Source: JAHQVI01 sp964407075
Lineage (GTDB): Bacteria; Pseudomonadota; Alphaproteobacteria; Rhizobiales; Rhodomicrobiaceae
Direction: 5' to 3'
DNA length: 14,810 nt
NCBI GenBank assembly: GCA_964407075.1
Contig: CAYOUE010000071.1
Span: forward strand, 1-14,810
The translations under genes and the position numbers were made by a program. Within the stretch, counting starts at the first letter, position 1. Each line of letters starts with the position of its first letter. The notes beneath the pieces are model-generated. The model did not search any database, was not told the origin of the DNA, and saw nothing but the letters and a program-made list of their open reading frames with translations. This document shows positions 6,362 through 13,858 of this stretch, piece after piece.

Positions 6362-7459
6362 ATGAACAGACTTTCGCACAATCTGATGCTGACGGCGTTC
6401 GCGGCTTTTGCAAGCTGCGCCGCGTGCCTGCAAGCCACTGCCCAGTCTCAGGGCATTTACACCGTCTCCAAGATCGCGGTCTCGGCGGAAGCGGATAACG
6501 CCGTCGCCGCCAAGGAGAAGGCCCTCGCCCAGGCCCAGCAGATCGCTTTGCGTCACCTTTTCAAGCGGTTGACGGCATGGAACTCGCATGGAAAGCTTCC
6601 GGTCCTGTCCGACGATCTCGTTGAGCGGATGGTCGATGGCTTCGCCGTCCGGCGGGAAAGCAATTCGGCGACGCGCTATCTGGCGACGCTCGACTTTACC
6701 TTCGAGTCCAATGCCGTGCGGGACATACTCAACCGTTTCGGACTGCCCTACACCGATCAGCAGGCGAATCCGGCGCTTCTGATACCGGTCATGATCGAAG
6801 GTGGGATAGAGCGTCCCGGCTCCGACAATCCGTGGTACGAGGCGTTTGAGGGTATCGACACCGAGCATTCGCTCACGCCCATGAAGCTCATGCAGGCAAA
6901 GGCCAATCTTACCGCCTCCATGATCTCCGGCATTTCCGGCGCGTCGAACGCCCTGTTCGAGACATTGAGCTATCAATACAGGTCGGAATATCTGGTTCTG
7001 GCCATCGCCGATGTCGATCCGCAGGGCAGCGCTTTCCGCCTGCGGCTGATCGGCCGCGACGCGGTCGGCAGTTTCGACCTCGCCCGCGAATTCAGGATCT
7101 ACGGCCGCGACATCGCCGTAACGGCCGATTTCGCCGCCAGAATATCCGCAAAGATCGTCGAAGGACGCTGGAAGGCGGTGCGCCTCGCCAGCCAGGGCGT
7201 TTTCGACGGCGGCTCTTCGGACATCGAGACGGTCTCGCTGACGGCCCAGTTTTCCGGTATGCGGGCCTGGCAGGCCATGCGCCAGCGGCTTCAGCAGATT
7301 CCGGGCGTACAGGGCCTCGAAATCAAGGGGCTGAACGCGCGCGGCGCCAATATCACGGTCGATTTCCCCGGCGGCGTCTCCCGCCTCGCCCAGGCCGCGC
7401 AGTCGCAGGGGCTGGCTGTGGAGGACCGCGGCGGTGTATGGGTCGTTGTTGCGAGATAG
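6362..7459 (+). CDS. DUF2066 domain-containing exported protein
   Basis: A 365-residue protein of unknown function from a family often found next to a CDP-alcohol phosphatidyltransferase and hdaA in alphaproteobacteria. The N-terminus looks like a Sec signal peptide: basic MNRLSH, a hydrophobic Ala-rich core at about 9-23, and a probable cleavage after ATA near residue 27, so the mature protein should be periplasmic. Cysteines at 19 and 22 do not sit in a convincing lipobox. Residues 32-150 carry the family pattern: the repeated KEKALAQAQQIAL helix, the RLTAW segment, the VRRES...RYLATLDFTF strand-helix region and the NRFGLPY end. The ribosome site is weak. Twenty-one bases separate it from the phosphatidyltransferase gene, which suggests one operon. 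The role is not known; an envelope role is only an inference. Confidence 0.85.
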   Translation: MNRLSHNLMLTAFAAFASCAACLQATAQSQGIYTVSKIAVSAEADNAVAAKEKALAQAQQIALRHLFKRLTAWNSHGKLPVLSDDLVERMVDGFAVRRESNSATRYLATLDFTFESNAVRDILNRFGLPYTDQQANPALLIPVMIEGGIERPGSDNPWYEAFEGIDTEHSLTPMKLMQAKANLTASMISGISGASNALFETLSYQYRSEYLVLAIADVDPQGSAFRLRLIGRDAVGSFDLAREFRIYGRDIAVTADFAARISAKIVEGRWKAVRLASQGVFDGGSSDIETVSLTAQFSGMRAWQAMRQRLQQIPGVQGLEIKGLNARGANITVDFPGGVSRLAQAAQSQGLAVEDRGGVWVVVAR

Positions 7460-7480
7460 GCGGCGGGCGGACGGTGAAAA

Positions 7481-8080
7481 TTGTATTATCTGCCGACCTT
7501 GCTGACGCTGCTGCGGCTCATCCTCGTTCCGGTGATCGTCTGGCTGATCGTCATCGACGCCATGCTGGCGGCATTCATCGTATTCCTGACCGCCGGCCTG
7601 ACCGACGCGCTGGACGGCTATCTCGCCCGGCGCTTCGGATGGGAAACACAGCTCGGAGCCTATCTCGACGCGCTCGCCGACAAGGCGCTGCTCATCAGCG
7701 TCTACGCCGCGCTCGGCTTTCTCGGCCATGTCCCGCCCTGGCTGGTCATCCTCGTCATCAGCCGGGACGTCCTCATCATCGGCGCGGTGCTGCTGACCTG
7801 GCTGCTCGACCGCGATGTCGAAATCCGTCCCACCAGGCTCAGCAAGCTGAACACCGGCGTCCAGATCGCGCTCGCCGCGCTCGTGCTCGCGGAGGGCGGC
7901 CTCACGCTGGGCCTCGGCACGCTGGAAAGGCTGCTCATGTGGGCCTGCGGCCTCACGACGGCGTTGTCAGCCGGACTCTACATGGCGATCTGGGTGCGCA
8001 GGATGGCTGATTACGATCACGCCGACCGCCGAAAGGAGGCTTCCGGATATCGCACCAAGAACGAACAGGAAATTCCGTGA
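7481..8080 (+). CDS. CDP-alcohol phosphatidyltransferase family protein (PgsA/cardiolipin-synthase-like)
   Basis: Integral inner-membrane enzyme that swaps CMP of a CDP-alcohol for a second alcohol, making phospholipids such as phosphatidylglycerol phosphate. The whole catalytic signature is present with exact spacing: D42xxD45 G46xxA49R50, then G59xxxD63xxxD67 (the four aspartates bind the divalent metals and CDP). Several hydrophobic segments follow, at about 4-26, 28-41, 69-84, 86-109, 126-146 and 150-172. The length is 199 residues, as usual. The start is the TTG at 7481: a stop codon lies two codons upstream in frame and YLPTLLTLLR is the family N-terminus; GGTGA precedes it closely. Its stop overlaps the hdaA start. 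Whether it makes PG phosphate or another lipid is not settled by sequence; a separate housekeeping pgsA is likely elsewhere. Confidence 0.88.
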   Translation: MYYLPTLLTLLRLILVPVIVWLIVIDAMLAAFIVFLTAGLTDALDGYLARRFGWETQLGAYLDALADKALLISVYAALGFLGHVPPWLVILVISRDVLIIGAVLLTWLLDRDVEIRPTRLSKLNTGVQIALAALVLAEGGLTLGLGTLERLLMWACGLTTALSAGLYMAIWVRRMADYDHADRRKEASGYRTKNEQEIP

Positions 8081-8760
8081 CGCCATCCCAACTCGTATTC
8101 GAACTTCCGCACCGCCCGGCGCTCGGCAGCGAGGATTTCCTTATTAGCCGCTCCAACGAACAGGCCGTGAAGCTCGTCGACGCCTGGCCGGACTGGCCGT
8201 TTCACTGCGCCGTCATCAGCGGGCCGCCCGGTTCGGGCAAGACGCATCTCGCCAATGTCTGGCGTGTGCGGTCCGGCGCGCAAAGCTTCGCGGCCTCCGA
8301 AATCGGTGCGGCGATCGCTGCGGCCAAACTGGACGGAGGCTCCGCGGTCATCGAGGATTTTGGCCAGGAACCGGCCGACGAGCACGCCGCCTTTCATCTG
8401 CTGAATCTGGCGAGGGAGCACAAATTCCACGTGCTGATTACCTCCCGGGCCCAGCCCGGCGCATGGATGGTGAGGCTGCCCGACCTGCGCTCGCGCCTGC
8501 GCTCCGCTGCGCTCGTCACCATCGAAGAGCCGGACGAAGCGCTGCTCGGTGCGGTGCTGGTAAAGCTCTTCGCAGACCGGCAGATCCGCATCGAGCCGGA
8601 TGTCATCGGCTATATTCTCAGGCGTTCAGAGCGTTCCGTCGCGGCCTTGCAGTCCGTCGTCGCGTCTTTGGACCGCCTCGCACTTGCGGAGCGCCGCAGA
8701 GTGACGCGCGCGCTTGCCGCCAGAGTACTGACGTCGGACGATCCCGAGGGGCAGCCGTAG
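8077..8760 (+). CDS. hdaA: HdaA, DnaA-related regulatory inactivation protein
   Basis: AAA+ DnaA homologue that, bound to the sliding clamp, stimulates ATP hydrolysis by DnaA and so limits re-initiation at oriC. It is 227 residues long and lacks the DnaA DNA-binding domain, as expected. The N-terminal QLVFELP (5-11) is the likely clamp-binding motif. Walker A is GPPGSGKT (49-56), Walker B is VIEDF (91-95), sensor 1 is LITSR (120-124), the arginine-finger region is LPDLRSRL (134-141), and sensor 2 is in LRRSERS (181-187). The GTG start overlaps the phosphatidyltransferase stop (GTGA), and AGGA lies 6 bases upstream at 8067-8070. The adjacent phospholipid enzyme is notable because acidic phospholipids reactivate DnaA in E. 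coli. Confidence 0.9.
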   Translation: MTPSQLVFELPHRPALGSEDFLISRSNEQAVKLVDAWPDWPFHCAVISGPPGSGKTHLANVWRVRSGAQSFAASEIGAAIAAAKLDGGSAVIEDFGQEPADEHAAFHLLNLAREHKFHVLITSRAQPGAWMVRLPDLRSRLRSAALVTIEEPDEALLGAVLVKLFADRQIRIEPDVIGYILRRSERSVAALQSVVASLDRLALAERRRVTRALAARVLTSDDPEGQP

Positions 8761-8923
8761 CCCGCAGGCCCCGGGGGCGACAGGAACAAGTTTTCCCGCC
8801 ATCCCGTTTCATTAATCCGTTATGTCAATTATCTTTAATGCAAAGCAGCCATCATGACTGTATGGGCGTAAAGGTGATGCGCCGCAATGCGCTGCCTCCC
8901 CGATCGCATCATTCAGGAAAGCC
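8761..8923 (+). other. Intergenic region between hdaA and ppk1
   Basis: 163 bases, locally AT-rich around 8805-8845 compared with its surroundings, which fits a separate promoter for ppk1. A GC-rich self-complementary run at 8769-8778 has no loop or T-tract and is not a convincing terminator. No gene is supported here. Confidence 0.6.
8822..8855 (+). promoter_or_regulatory. Candidate Pho box and -10 upstream of ppk1
   Basis: Two 7-base half sites, ATGTCAA (8822-8828) and CTTTAAT (8833-8839), are separated by the AT-only spacer TTAT. Each matches the PhoB half site CTGTCAT at 5 of 7 positions. Ten bases after the second half is CATCAT (8850-8855, 4 of 6 against TATAAT), the spacing seen in PhoB-activated promoters. 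The leader would be about 60 bases. The matches are imperfect, so this is a candidate only. Confidence 0.3.
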
Positions 8924-11164
8924 ATGTCCACAACGCAGCGCAAGAGCAAAGCCCTGAAGCGGAAAGCAGCGGCCCCGCCCGTTGAAACACTGGCCGAAAA
9001 GGTCGCCGCCTTCGGCCCCTCACGCTATTTCAACCGTGAGCTTTCCTGGCTGCAGTTCAACATGCGCGTGCTCGCGGAGTCGGAGAACGCCAACCATCCG
9101 CTGTTGGAGCGCGTCCGATTCCTTTCGATCTCGGCAAGCAATCTGGACGAATTCTACATGGTCCGCGTCGCCGGGTTGATCGGCCAGGTCAATGCAGGCG
9201 TTACAACAGCGAGCGAAGACGGTCTGACGCCTGCCGAGCAGCTCAGGCGGATCGACGAAACTGTCGCGGCCCTGACAGACCAGCAACAGAAGGACTGGGT
9301 GCGCCTGAAAGGCGAACTCGAGGAGAGCGGCATCGCGATCGTGGAGGCCGGGGAACTGACGGCGAAGGAGCGCGAAACGCTGGAGGAATATTTCCTCAGC
9401 CATGTCTTCCCGGTCCTCACGCCGATCGCAGTCGATCCGGCGCATCGTTTTCCGTTCATTCCGAACCGGGGATTCGTGCTCGCCCTCGAATGCCGGAAGA
9501 AGGGCGACGACGAAACGGTCCTTTACAGCATCCTGCCGATACCCAACCAGCTCAACCGTTTCATCCGTCTTCCGGACGCTCCTGCAAAGCGTAACGGCAA
9601 GGCGGTGCCGATCCGCTTCATCAGGCTGGAGTCGATGATCGCGCTTTTCGCAGAGCAGCAGCTTTTCGCAGGCTACGAGGTGAAGGCAATAGGCGGGTTC
9701 CGCGTGCTGCGCGACAGCGAGGTCGAAATCAGCGAAAAGGCCGAAGACCTGGTGCGCACATTCGAGGCCGCGCTGAAGAAACGCCGCCGCGGATCGGTGA
9801 TCCGGCTCGAAATAGACGCCAGAACGCCCCAATCCATGCGTTCGTTCGTGCGCGGCCAGCTTGAAGCCGCCCCACACGCCGTGTCGATCCAGGACGGCCT
9901 GCTGGCGCTATCCGACATCTCGCAGCTCATCGTCGATGATAGGCGCGATCTCCAGTTCCAGCCCTTCGTGATCCGCTTTCCCGAACGCATACGCGAATAT
10001 AACGGAGACTGTTTCGCCGCGATCCGGCAGAAGGATATCCTCGTCCATCATCCTTACGAATCGTTCGACGTGGTGATCCAGTATCTGCGCCAGGCGGCCA
10101 CCGATCCGGATGTCGTCGCCATCAAGTGGACCGTCTATCGGACCAGCCGTAAATCGCCCATCGTCGAGGCCCTGAAGGAGGCCGCCGAGGCCGGCAAGCT
10201 CGTGACCGCGCTCGTGGAGATCAAGGCGCGCTTCGACGAGGAGATCAATCTGAACGCCGCCCGGGAGCTTGAGAAGGCCGGCGTCAACGTCGTGTTCGGC
10301 TTCATCGAGTTGAAGACGCACGCAAAGCTCGGCCAGGTCATGCGGCGCGAAAGCGGTGCGTTGCGCACCTATTGCCATATCGGCACCGGCAATTACCATC
10401 CGCAAACGGCGCGCATCTATACGGACCTGTCATATTTCACCGCCGATCCCCTGATAGGCCACGATGTGACTCGGCTGTTCAACTACATCACCGGATATGC
10501 TGAGCCTGCGGAGCTGAAAGCGCTGGCGACGTCTCCGCATGGAATCCGCGACAAGGTCATGTGGCACATCCGGGACGAAATCGCACATGCGAAAGCCGGA
10601 CGTCCCGCCGTGATCTGGATGAAGATGAATGCACTCGTCGATCCGGGCATCATAGACGCGCTCTACGAGGCGAGTCTGGCCGGCGTGCATATCGAGTTGA
10701 TCGTGCGCGGCATTTGCTGCCTGCGGCCCGGCGTTCCCGGGCTGTCCGACAACATCCGGGTCAAAAGCATCATCGGCCGCTTTCTGGAGCACAGCCGGAT
10801 CTACTGCTTCGGCGGCGGTGCCAGCCTCCCCTCGCCCGGCGCGCATGTCTACTTCAGCTCGTCCGACATGATGCCCCGCAACCTCGACAGGCGCGTCGAA
10901 GCTATGGTACCGGTTAGAAACGCCACCGTTCACGAACAGGTCCTCGGGCAGATCATGGCCGCAAACCTGAAAGACAACCAGCAGAGCTGGCGCGTGCTGG
11001 CTGACGGGTCGTCGGTGAAGATCCAGCCCGATCCCGGCGAGGAGCTTTTCAACGCCCACGAATATTTCATGACCAACCCGAGCCTGTCAGGGCGCGGCGA
11101 GTCTCTGGCCGAGCGCTTTCCGCCGCGAGTATTCGTCGGGGGCGCGGGCGATAAAAAGGATTAG
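8924..11164 (+). CDS. ppk1: Polyphosphate kinase 1
   Basis: Reversibly polymerises the gamma-phosphate of ATP into inorganic polyphosphate; usually peripheral to the inner membrane. The protein is 746 residues, longer than the 688 of E. coli PPK, partly through a basic N-terminal extension (TQRKSKALKRK) before the N domain (FNRELSWLQFN at about 36-46). The phosphorylated histidine is H466 in LKTHAKLG, and the second essential histidine is H623 in LEHSRIY. Their separation of 157 residues equals that of E. coli H435 and H592. Other PPK landmarks are the KWTVYRTS segment near 400, CHIGTGNYH, and SSSDMMPRNLDRRVE. AGGA at 8915-8918, 5 bases before the ATG, supports the start. ppx follows after 6 bases. 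Confidence 0.97.
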   Translation: MSTTQRKSKALKRKAAAPPVETLAEKVAAFGPSRYFNRELSWLQFNMRVLAESENANHPLLERVRFLSISASNLDEFYMVRVAGLIGQVNAGVTTASEDGLTPAEQLRRIDETVAALTDQQQKDWVRLKGELEESGIAIVEAGELTAKERETLEEYFLSHVFPVLTPIAVDPAHRFPFIPNRGFVLALECRKKGDDETVLYSILPIPNQLNRFIRLPDAPAKRNGKAVPIRFIRLESMIALFAEQQLFAGYEVKAIGGFRVLRDSEVEISEKAEDLVRTFEAALKKRRRGSVIRLEIDARTPQSMRSFVRGQLEAAPHAVSIQDGLLALSDISQLIVDDRRDLQFQPFVIRFPERIREYNGDCFAAIRQKDILVHHPYESFDVVIQYLRQAATDPDVVAIKWTVYRTSRKSPIVEALKEAAEAGKLVTALVEIKARFDEEINLNAARELEKAGVNVVFGFIELKTHAKLGQVMRRESGALRTYCHIGTGNYHPQTARIYTDLSYFTADPLIGHDVTRLFNYITGYAEPAELKALATSPHGIRDKVMWHIRDEIAHAKAGRPAVIWMKMNALVDPGIIDALYEASLAGVHIELIVRGICCLRPGVPGLSDNIRVKSIIGRFLEHSRIYCFGGGASLPSPGAHVYFSSSDMMPRNLDRRVEAMVPVRNATVHEQVLGQIMAANLKDNQQSWRVLADGSSVKIQPDPGEELFNAHEYFMTNPSLSGRGESLAERFPPRVFVGGAGDKKD

Positions 11165-11170
11165 CGGGTC

Positions 11171-12727
11171 GTGGACTGGCGCGAAAAAAGCCCTGCTTCG
11201 AAAGCCAGTCCCGTCGCAGTCGTCGACATCGGATCCAACTCGATCCGGCTCGTCATCTACGAGAACGAGGTCCGCAGCCCGACACCTATTCTAAACGAAA
11301 AGCTGCTGTGCGGGCTGGGGCGGGATCCGCAGCCTGACGGCCGTCTCAATCCGCGCGCAGTGGGGCGTGCGCTAGAAATTTTCCCTCGTTTCCGCAAGCT
11401 GTGCGAACAGACGCGCGTCACCCGCACATACGCCTTTGCAACTGAAGCCACCCGCAGGGCTACGGATGGGGAGGAGTTCATCGCCTCTGCAGAACGCCTG
11501 CTCGGATGCCCGATCCGCATTCTGCGGGGAGACGAGGAAGCCCAGCTCGCCGCAGCGGGCATCTCCGCAGGTTTCATCGAGCCCGACGGCATAGCGGGCG
11601 ATCTCGGCGGCGGAAGCCTGGAACTCATCGACCTCAAGGGGACGTCGGTCAGTAATCAGATTTCCCTGACTCTCGGCAGCCTGAACCTGATGGAAATTTC
11701 GGGCAGAAACTACGCCAAGGCCTCCGCCCATATCGAACGGAATCTGAAAACTGCCGACTGGCTCAAATCCGGCCGCGGACGTCCGTTTTACATTATCGGC
11801 GGCACCTGGCGCGCCGTGGCCCGGCTCCATATGCTCGAAAAGCGCTATCCGCTCTCGATCATGCATCATTATCGGATTCCGGTACGCGACATTGCCGTAC
11901 TGTGCTCAAAGCTGGTGACGCGAAACCCGCGCGTGCCGAATCTGAGCAGAATTTCCCGCGAAAGACAGGAAACGCTTCCCTACGGCCTTTTGCTTTTGAA
12001 ACATCTCGTCGACGCCATCAAACCTTCGGAAGTCATCGTTTCCGCGCTTGGCGTGCGCGAGGGCCTGCTGTATCTCGGCCTCCCCCCTGCGGAACGCGTG
12101 CTCGACCCGCTGCAGTCGGCCTGCGAAGACATGGCGATAAGGCGGGCGCGTTCATTCGAATATGCGGCCGAGTTCTTCGACTGGACCAGCGCTCTCTTCG
12201 AAGCGCCCGGCCTTGAAGAAACGCCCGAAGAGCGCCGCTTGCGCCGCGCCGCGTGCTACCTGTCGGACATCGGCTGGCGCGGACATCCGGATTACCGGGG
12301 CGAAAAGGCGCTCGGGCTGATTGCACAGTCCGCCTTCGTCGGCGTAGACCATCCCGGCCGCGCTTATCTCGCCCTCGCCGTCTATTACAGCCACAAGCCC
12401 ACTGTCACAGGCGAGTTCAGCCCCGCCTTGCGCAAGCTCGCAGGACGCAGACTGAACAGGCGCGCGCAGATCCTGGGCGCCGCAGCGCGGGTCGGGTTCA
12501 AGCTGTCCGTCAACATGCCGGCTATTATCAACAGGACGCCAATTCGCTATAATAGCGATGAACTGGTGCTGACCTTGCCCGAAGACCTGAAAATGCTCGC
12601 CGGAGAACACGTTCAGCGAAGGCTCGATATGCTGGCCAAGCTGATGAATTGCCGGGCGGCCATGCGGATCGAGCCTCAGCCGGAGCCTCCGAAATCTTTT
12701 TTTCAGGCGGTGCTTCCCCGCGCATAG
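11171..12727 (+). CDS. ppx: Exopolyphosphatase / pppGpp phosphohydrolase family protein
   Basis: Member of the Ppx/GppA branch of the ASKHA fold, which removes terminal phosphates from polyphosphate and in some members converts pppGpp to ppGpp. It has 518 residues: two actin-like subdomains and a C-terminal helical, HD-like part, the usual size for alphaproteobacterial members. The first phosphate loop is VVDIGSNSIRLV (17-28); the second is GDLGGGSLEL (143-152). E122/E123 in RGDEEAQLA match the catalytic glutamate region (E121 in E. coli Ppx). The segment AFATEATRRA (88-97) is typical of the family. The GTG at 11171 is the only start that keeps the full first motif; its ribosome site is weak, so translation may depend on ppk1 six bases upstream. 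Co-expression with ppk1 joins synthesis and breakdown of polyphosphate. Confidence 0.92.
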   Translation: MDWREKSPASKASPVAVVDIGSNSIRLVIYENEVRSPTPILNEKLLCGLGRDPQPDGRLNPRAVGRALEIFPRFRKLCEQTRVTRTYAFATEATRRATDGEEFIASAERLLGCPIRILRGDEEAQLAAAGISAGFIEPDGIAGDLGGGSLELIDLKGTSVSNQISLTLGSLNLMEISGRNYAKASAHIERNLKTADWLKSGRGRPFYIIGGTWRAVARLHMLEKRYPLSIMHHYRIPVRDIAVLCSKLVTRNPRVPNLSRISRERQETLPYGLLLLKHLVDAIKPSEVIVSALGVREGLLYLGLPPAERVLDPLQSACEDMAIRRARSFEYAAEFFDWTSALFEAPGLEETPEERRLRRAACYLSDIGWRGHPDYRGEKALGLIAQSAFVGVDHPGRAYLALAVYYSHKPTVTGEFSPALRKLAGRRLNRRAQILGAAARVGFKLSVNMPAIINRTPIRYNSDELVLTLPEDLKMLAGEHVQRRLDMLAKLMNCRAAMRIEPQPEPPKSFFQAVLPRA

Positions 12728-12855
12728 ACCGGTCAGGCATGGCGGTGCGGCCCGGTTTGAGACGGGCTGAATCGCGCAAAAAAGCTGTTCATCAATTCGC
12801 GCTCATGCCCTAATCATTCAGGCATACTCGCCTCGTGCGGAGCGAACGCGGACCC

Positions 12856-13770
12856 ATGGACCAGGATCTATACAGAATACTCAATGTCGGCCGGACCGCG
12901 AGTCACGACGAGATTCGCACCGCCTACCGCAAGCTCGCCAAAGAGTATCATCCGGACCGCAATCCCGGAAACCAGACCGCCGAGGAGAAATTCAAGCAGG
13001 TGTCCGCCGCATTCGCGATTCTGGGCGATCCGGAAAAGCGGCGGCGCTACGATGCGGGCGAGATCGACGCGGCCGGCCGCGACACTGGCGGGTTCTACGG
13101 CAATGGCGGCGGCTACGCCGGCCATGACGGGACGGGGGGCTACGGCGATTTCAATGACATCTTCGGCGATTTCTTCGGACGCGGCGCGCAAGGCGGCGGG
13201 CGCACCTCCCACCGCAGCTTCAACATGCGCGGCATGGACTACCGCTATCACCTGGAAATCGACTTTCTGGAGGCGGCCAACGGTCTGAAAAAGCGCGTCC
13301 TGCTGCCTGAAGGCGAAACGCTCGACATCAACGTGCCCTCGGGCGTCGTCCAGGGGCAGGTGCTTCGGCTCAAGGGCAAGGGCGGGCCGGGCGTCGGCCG
13401 CGGTGCGCCGGGCGATGCGCTGATCGAGTTGAAGATCCGCGATCATCCCTATTTCGAGCGCGAGGGCGACAATATCCTTCTGACCCTGCCCATCACGATC
13501 TATGAGGCGGTTCTCGGCGCAAAGGTCGAGGTTCCCACGATCACGGGCCGCGTGACTCTGACCATCCCGAAAGGCGCATCGAGCGCTCAGGTGCTGCGAA
13601 TGCGCGGCAAAGGCGTGCACAACGCCCAGACTGGCAACCAGGGCGACCAGTTCGTCAAGCTCAGCGTCATCATGCCGGCGCGGGTGGACGCCGAACTCGA
13701 AGACTTCATGGAGGGGTGGGCCGGGAAGCATCCCTACAACCCGCGCGAGAAGCTGAAGGAAACGCTATAG
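12856..13770 (+). CDS. DnaJ-like co-chaperone without zinc finger (type II J protein, CbpA-like)
   Basis: Hsp40 partner that stimulates the ATPase of DnaK and delivers substrates. From the ATG at 12856 the protein is 304 residues. The J domain occupies about 3-68, with the HPD tripeptide at 32-34 and the flanking KLAKEYHPDRNP helix-loop. A Gly/Phe/Tyr-rich linker runs from about 78 to 120. The two beta-sandwich substrate-binding domains occupy about 128-275 (YHLEIDFLEAANG, then LPITIYEAVLGA), and a helical dimerisation tail follows. The CxxCxGxG zinc repeats of true DnaJ are absent, so this is CbpA-like. An in-frame GTG at 12835 would add 7 residues but has no ribosome site; the ATG is preferred, although its own site (GGAGCG, 11 bases upstream) is poor. 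It follows ppx after 128 bases, so it may have its own promoter. Confidence 0.9.
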   Translation: MDQDLYRILNVGRTASHDEIRTAYRKLAKEYHPDRNPGNQTAEEKFKQVSAAFAILGDPEKRRRYDAGEIDAAGRDTGGFYGNGGGYAGHDGTGGYGDFNDIFGDFFGRGAQGGGRTSHRSFNMRGMDYRYHLEIDFLEAANGLKKRVLLPEGETLDINVPSGVVQGQVLRLKGKGGPGVGRGAPGDALIELKIRDHPYFEREGDNILLTLPITIYEAVLGAKVEVPTITGRVTLTIPKGASSAQVLRMRGKGVHNAQTGNQGDQFVKLSVIMPARVDAELEDFMEGWAGKHPYNPREKLKETL

Positions 13771-13858
13771 AGGTTCGGCTCCCGCGCCATCCGGATTACG
13801 GGCTGTGCAGGCCATCATCCCTGGGGAGCCTGACCGTAACGCGGCCCGGACTGCACAT
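13771..13858. other. Convergent gap between the DnaJ-like and patatin genes with interleaved inverted repeats
   Basis: 88 bases between facing stop codons. Three perfect inverted repeats are interleaved: GGCTCCC (13777-13783) with GGGAGCC (13824-13830), TTACGG (13796-13801) with CCGTAA (13834-13839), and TGTGCAG (13804-13810) with CTGCACA (13851-13857). None has a short loop plus a T-tract, so a standard bidirectional terminator is not visible. Confidence 0.35.

Noticed and set aside
6302..7729. Long open frame of 475 codons on the minus strand
   Set aside because: It lies antisense to the DUF2066 gene and the start of the phosphatidyltransferase gene, both of which have clear family motifs. 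Its translation shows no family pattern. Such shadows are expected in GC-rich DNA.
8769..8778. Self-complementary GGCCCCGGGG-type run after hdaA
   Set aside because: The arms abut without a loop, so a hairpin cannot form as drawn, and no T-tract follows.
8838..8957. Possible small peptide gene starting at an ATG in the hdaA-ppk1 gap
   Set aside because: It has no ribosome site, overlaps the ppk1 start in another frame, and the gap is better explained as a promoter region.
9020..9877. Open frame of 285 codons antisense to ppk1
   Set aside because: Shadow of the conserved ppk1 coding sequence, with no motif of its own.
12750..12767. Hairpin GCCCG/CGGGC after ppx as a terminator
   Set aside because: The stem is only 5 bases and no T-tract follows, so intrinsic termination is not supported.
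12257..13140. Heat-shock promoter in front of the DnaJ-like gene
   Set aside because: I looked for sigma-32-like hexamer pairs in the 12728-12855 gap. Only TTGAGA at 12757-12762 resembled a -35, and nothing at the right distance resembled a -10.
12868..13731. Open frame of 287 codons antisense to the DnaJ-like gene
   Set aside because: It mirrors the codon bias of the J-protein gene and has no ribosome site or domain.
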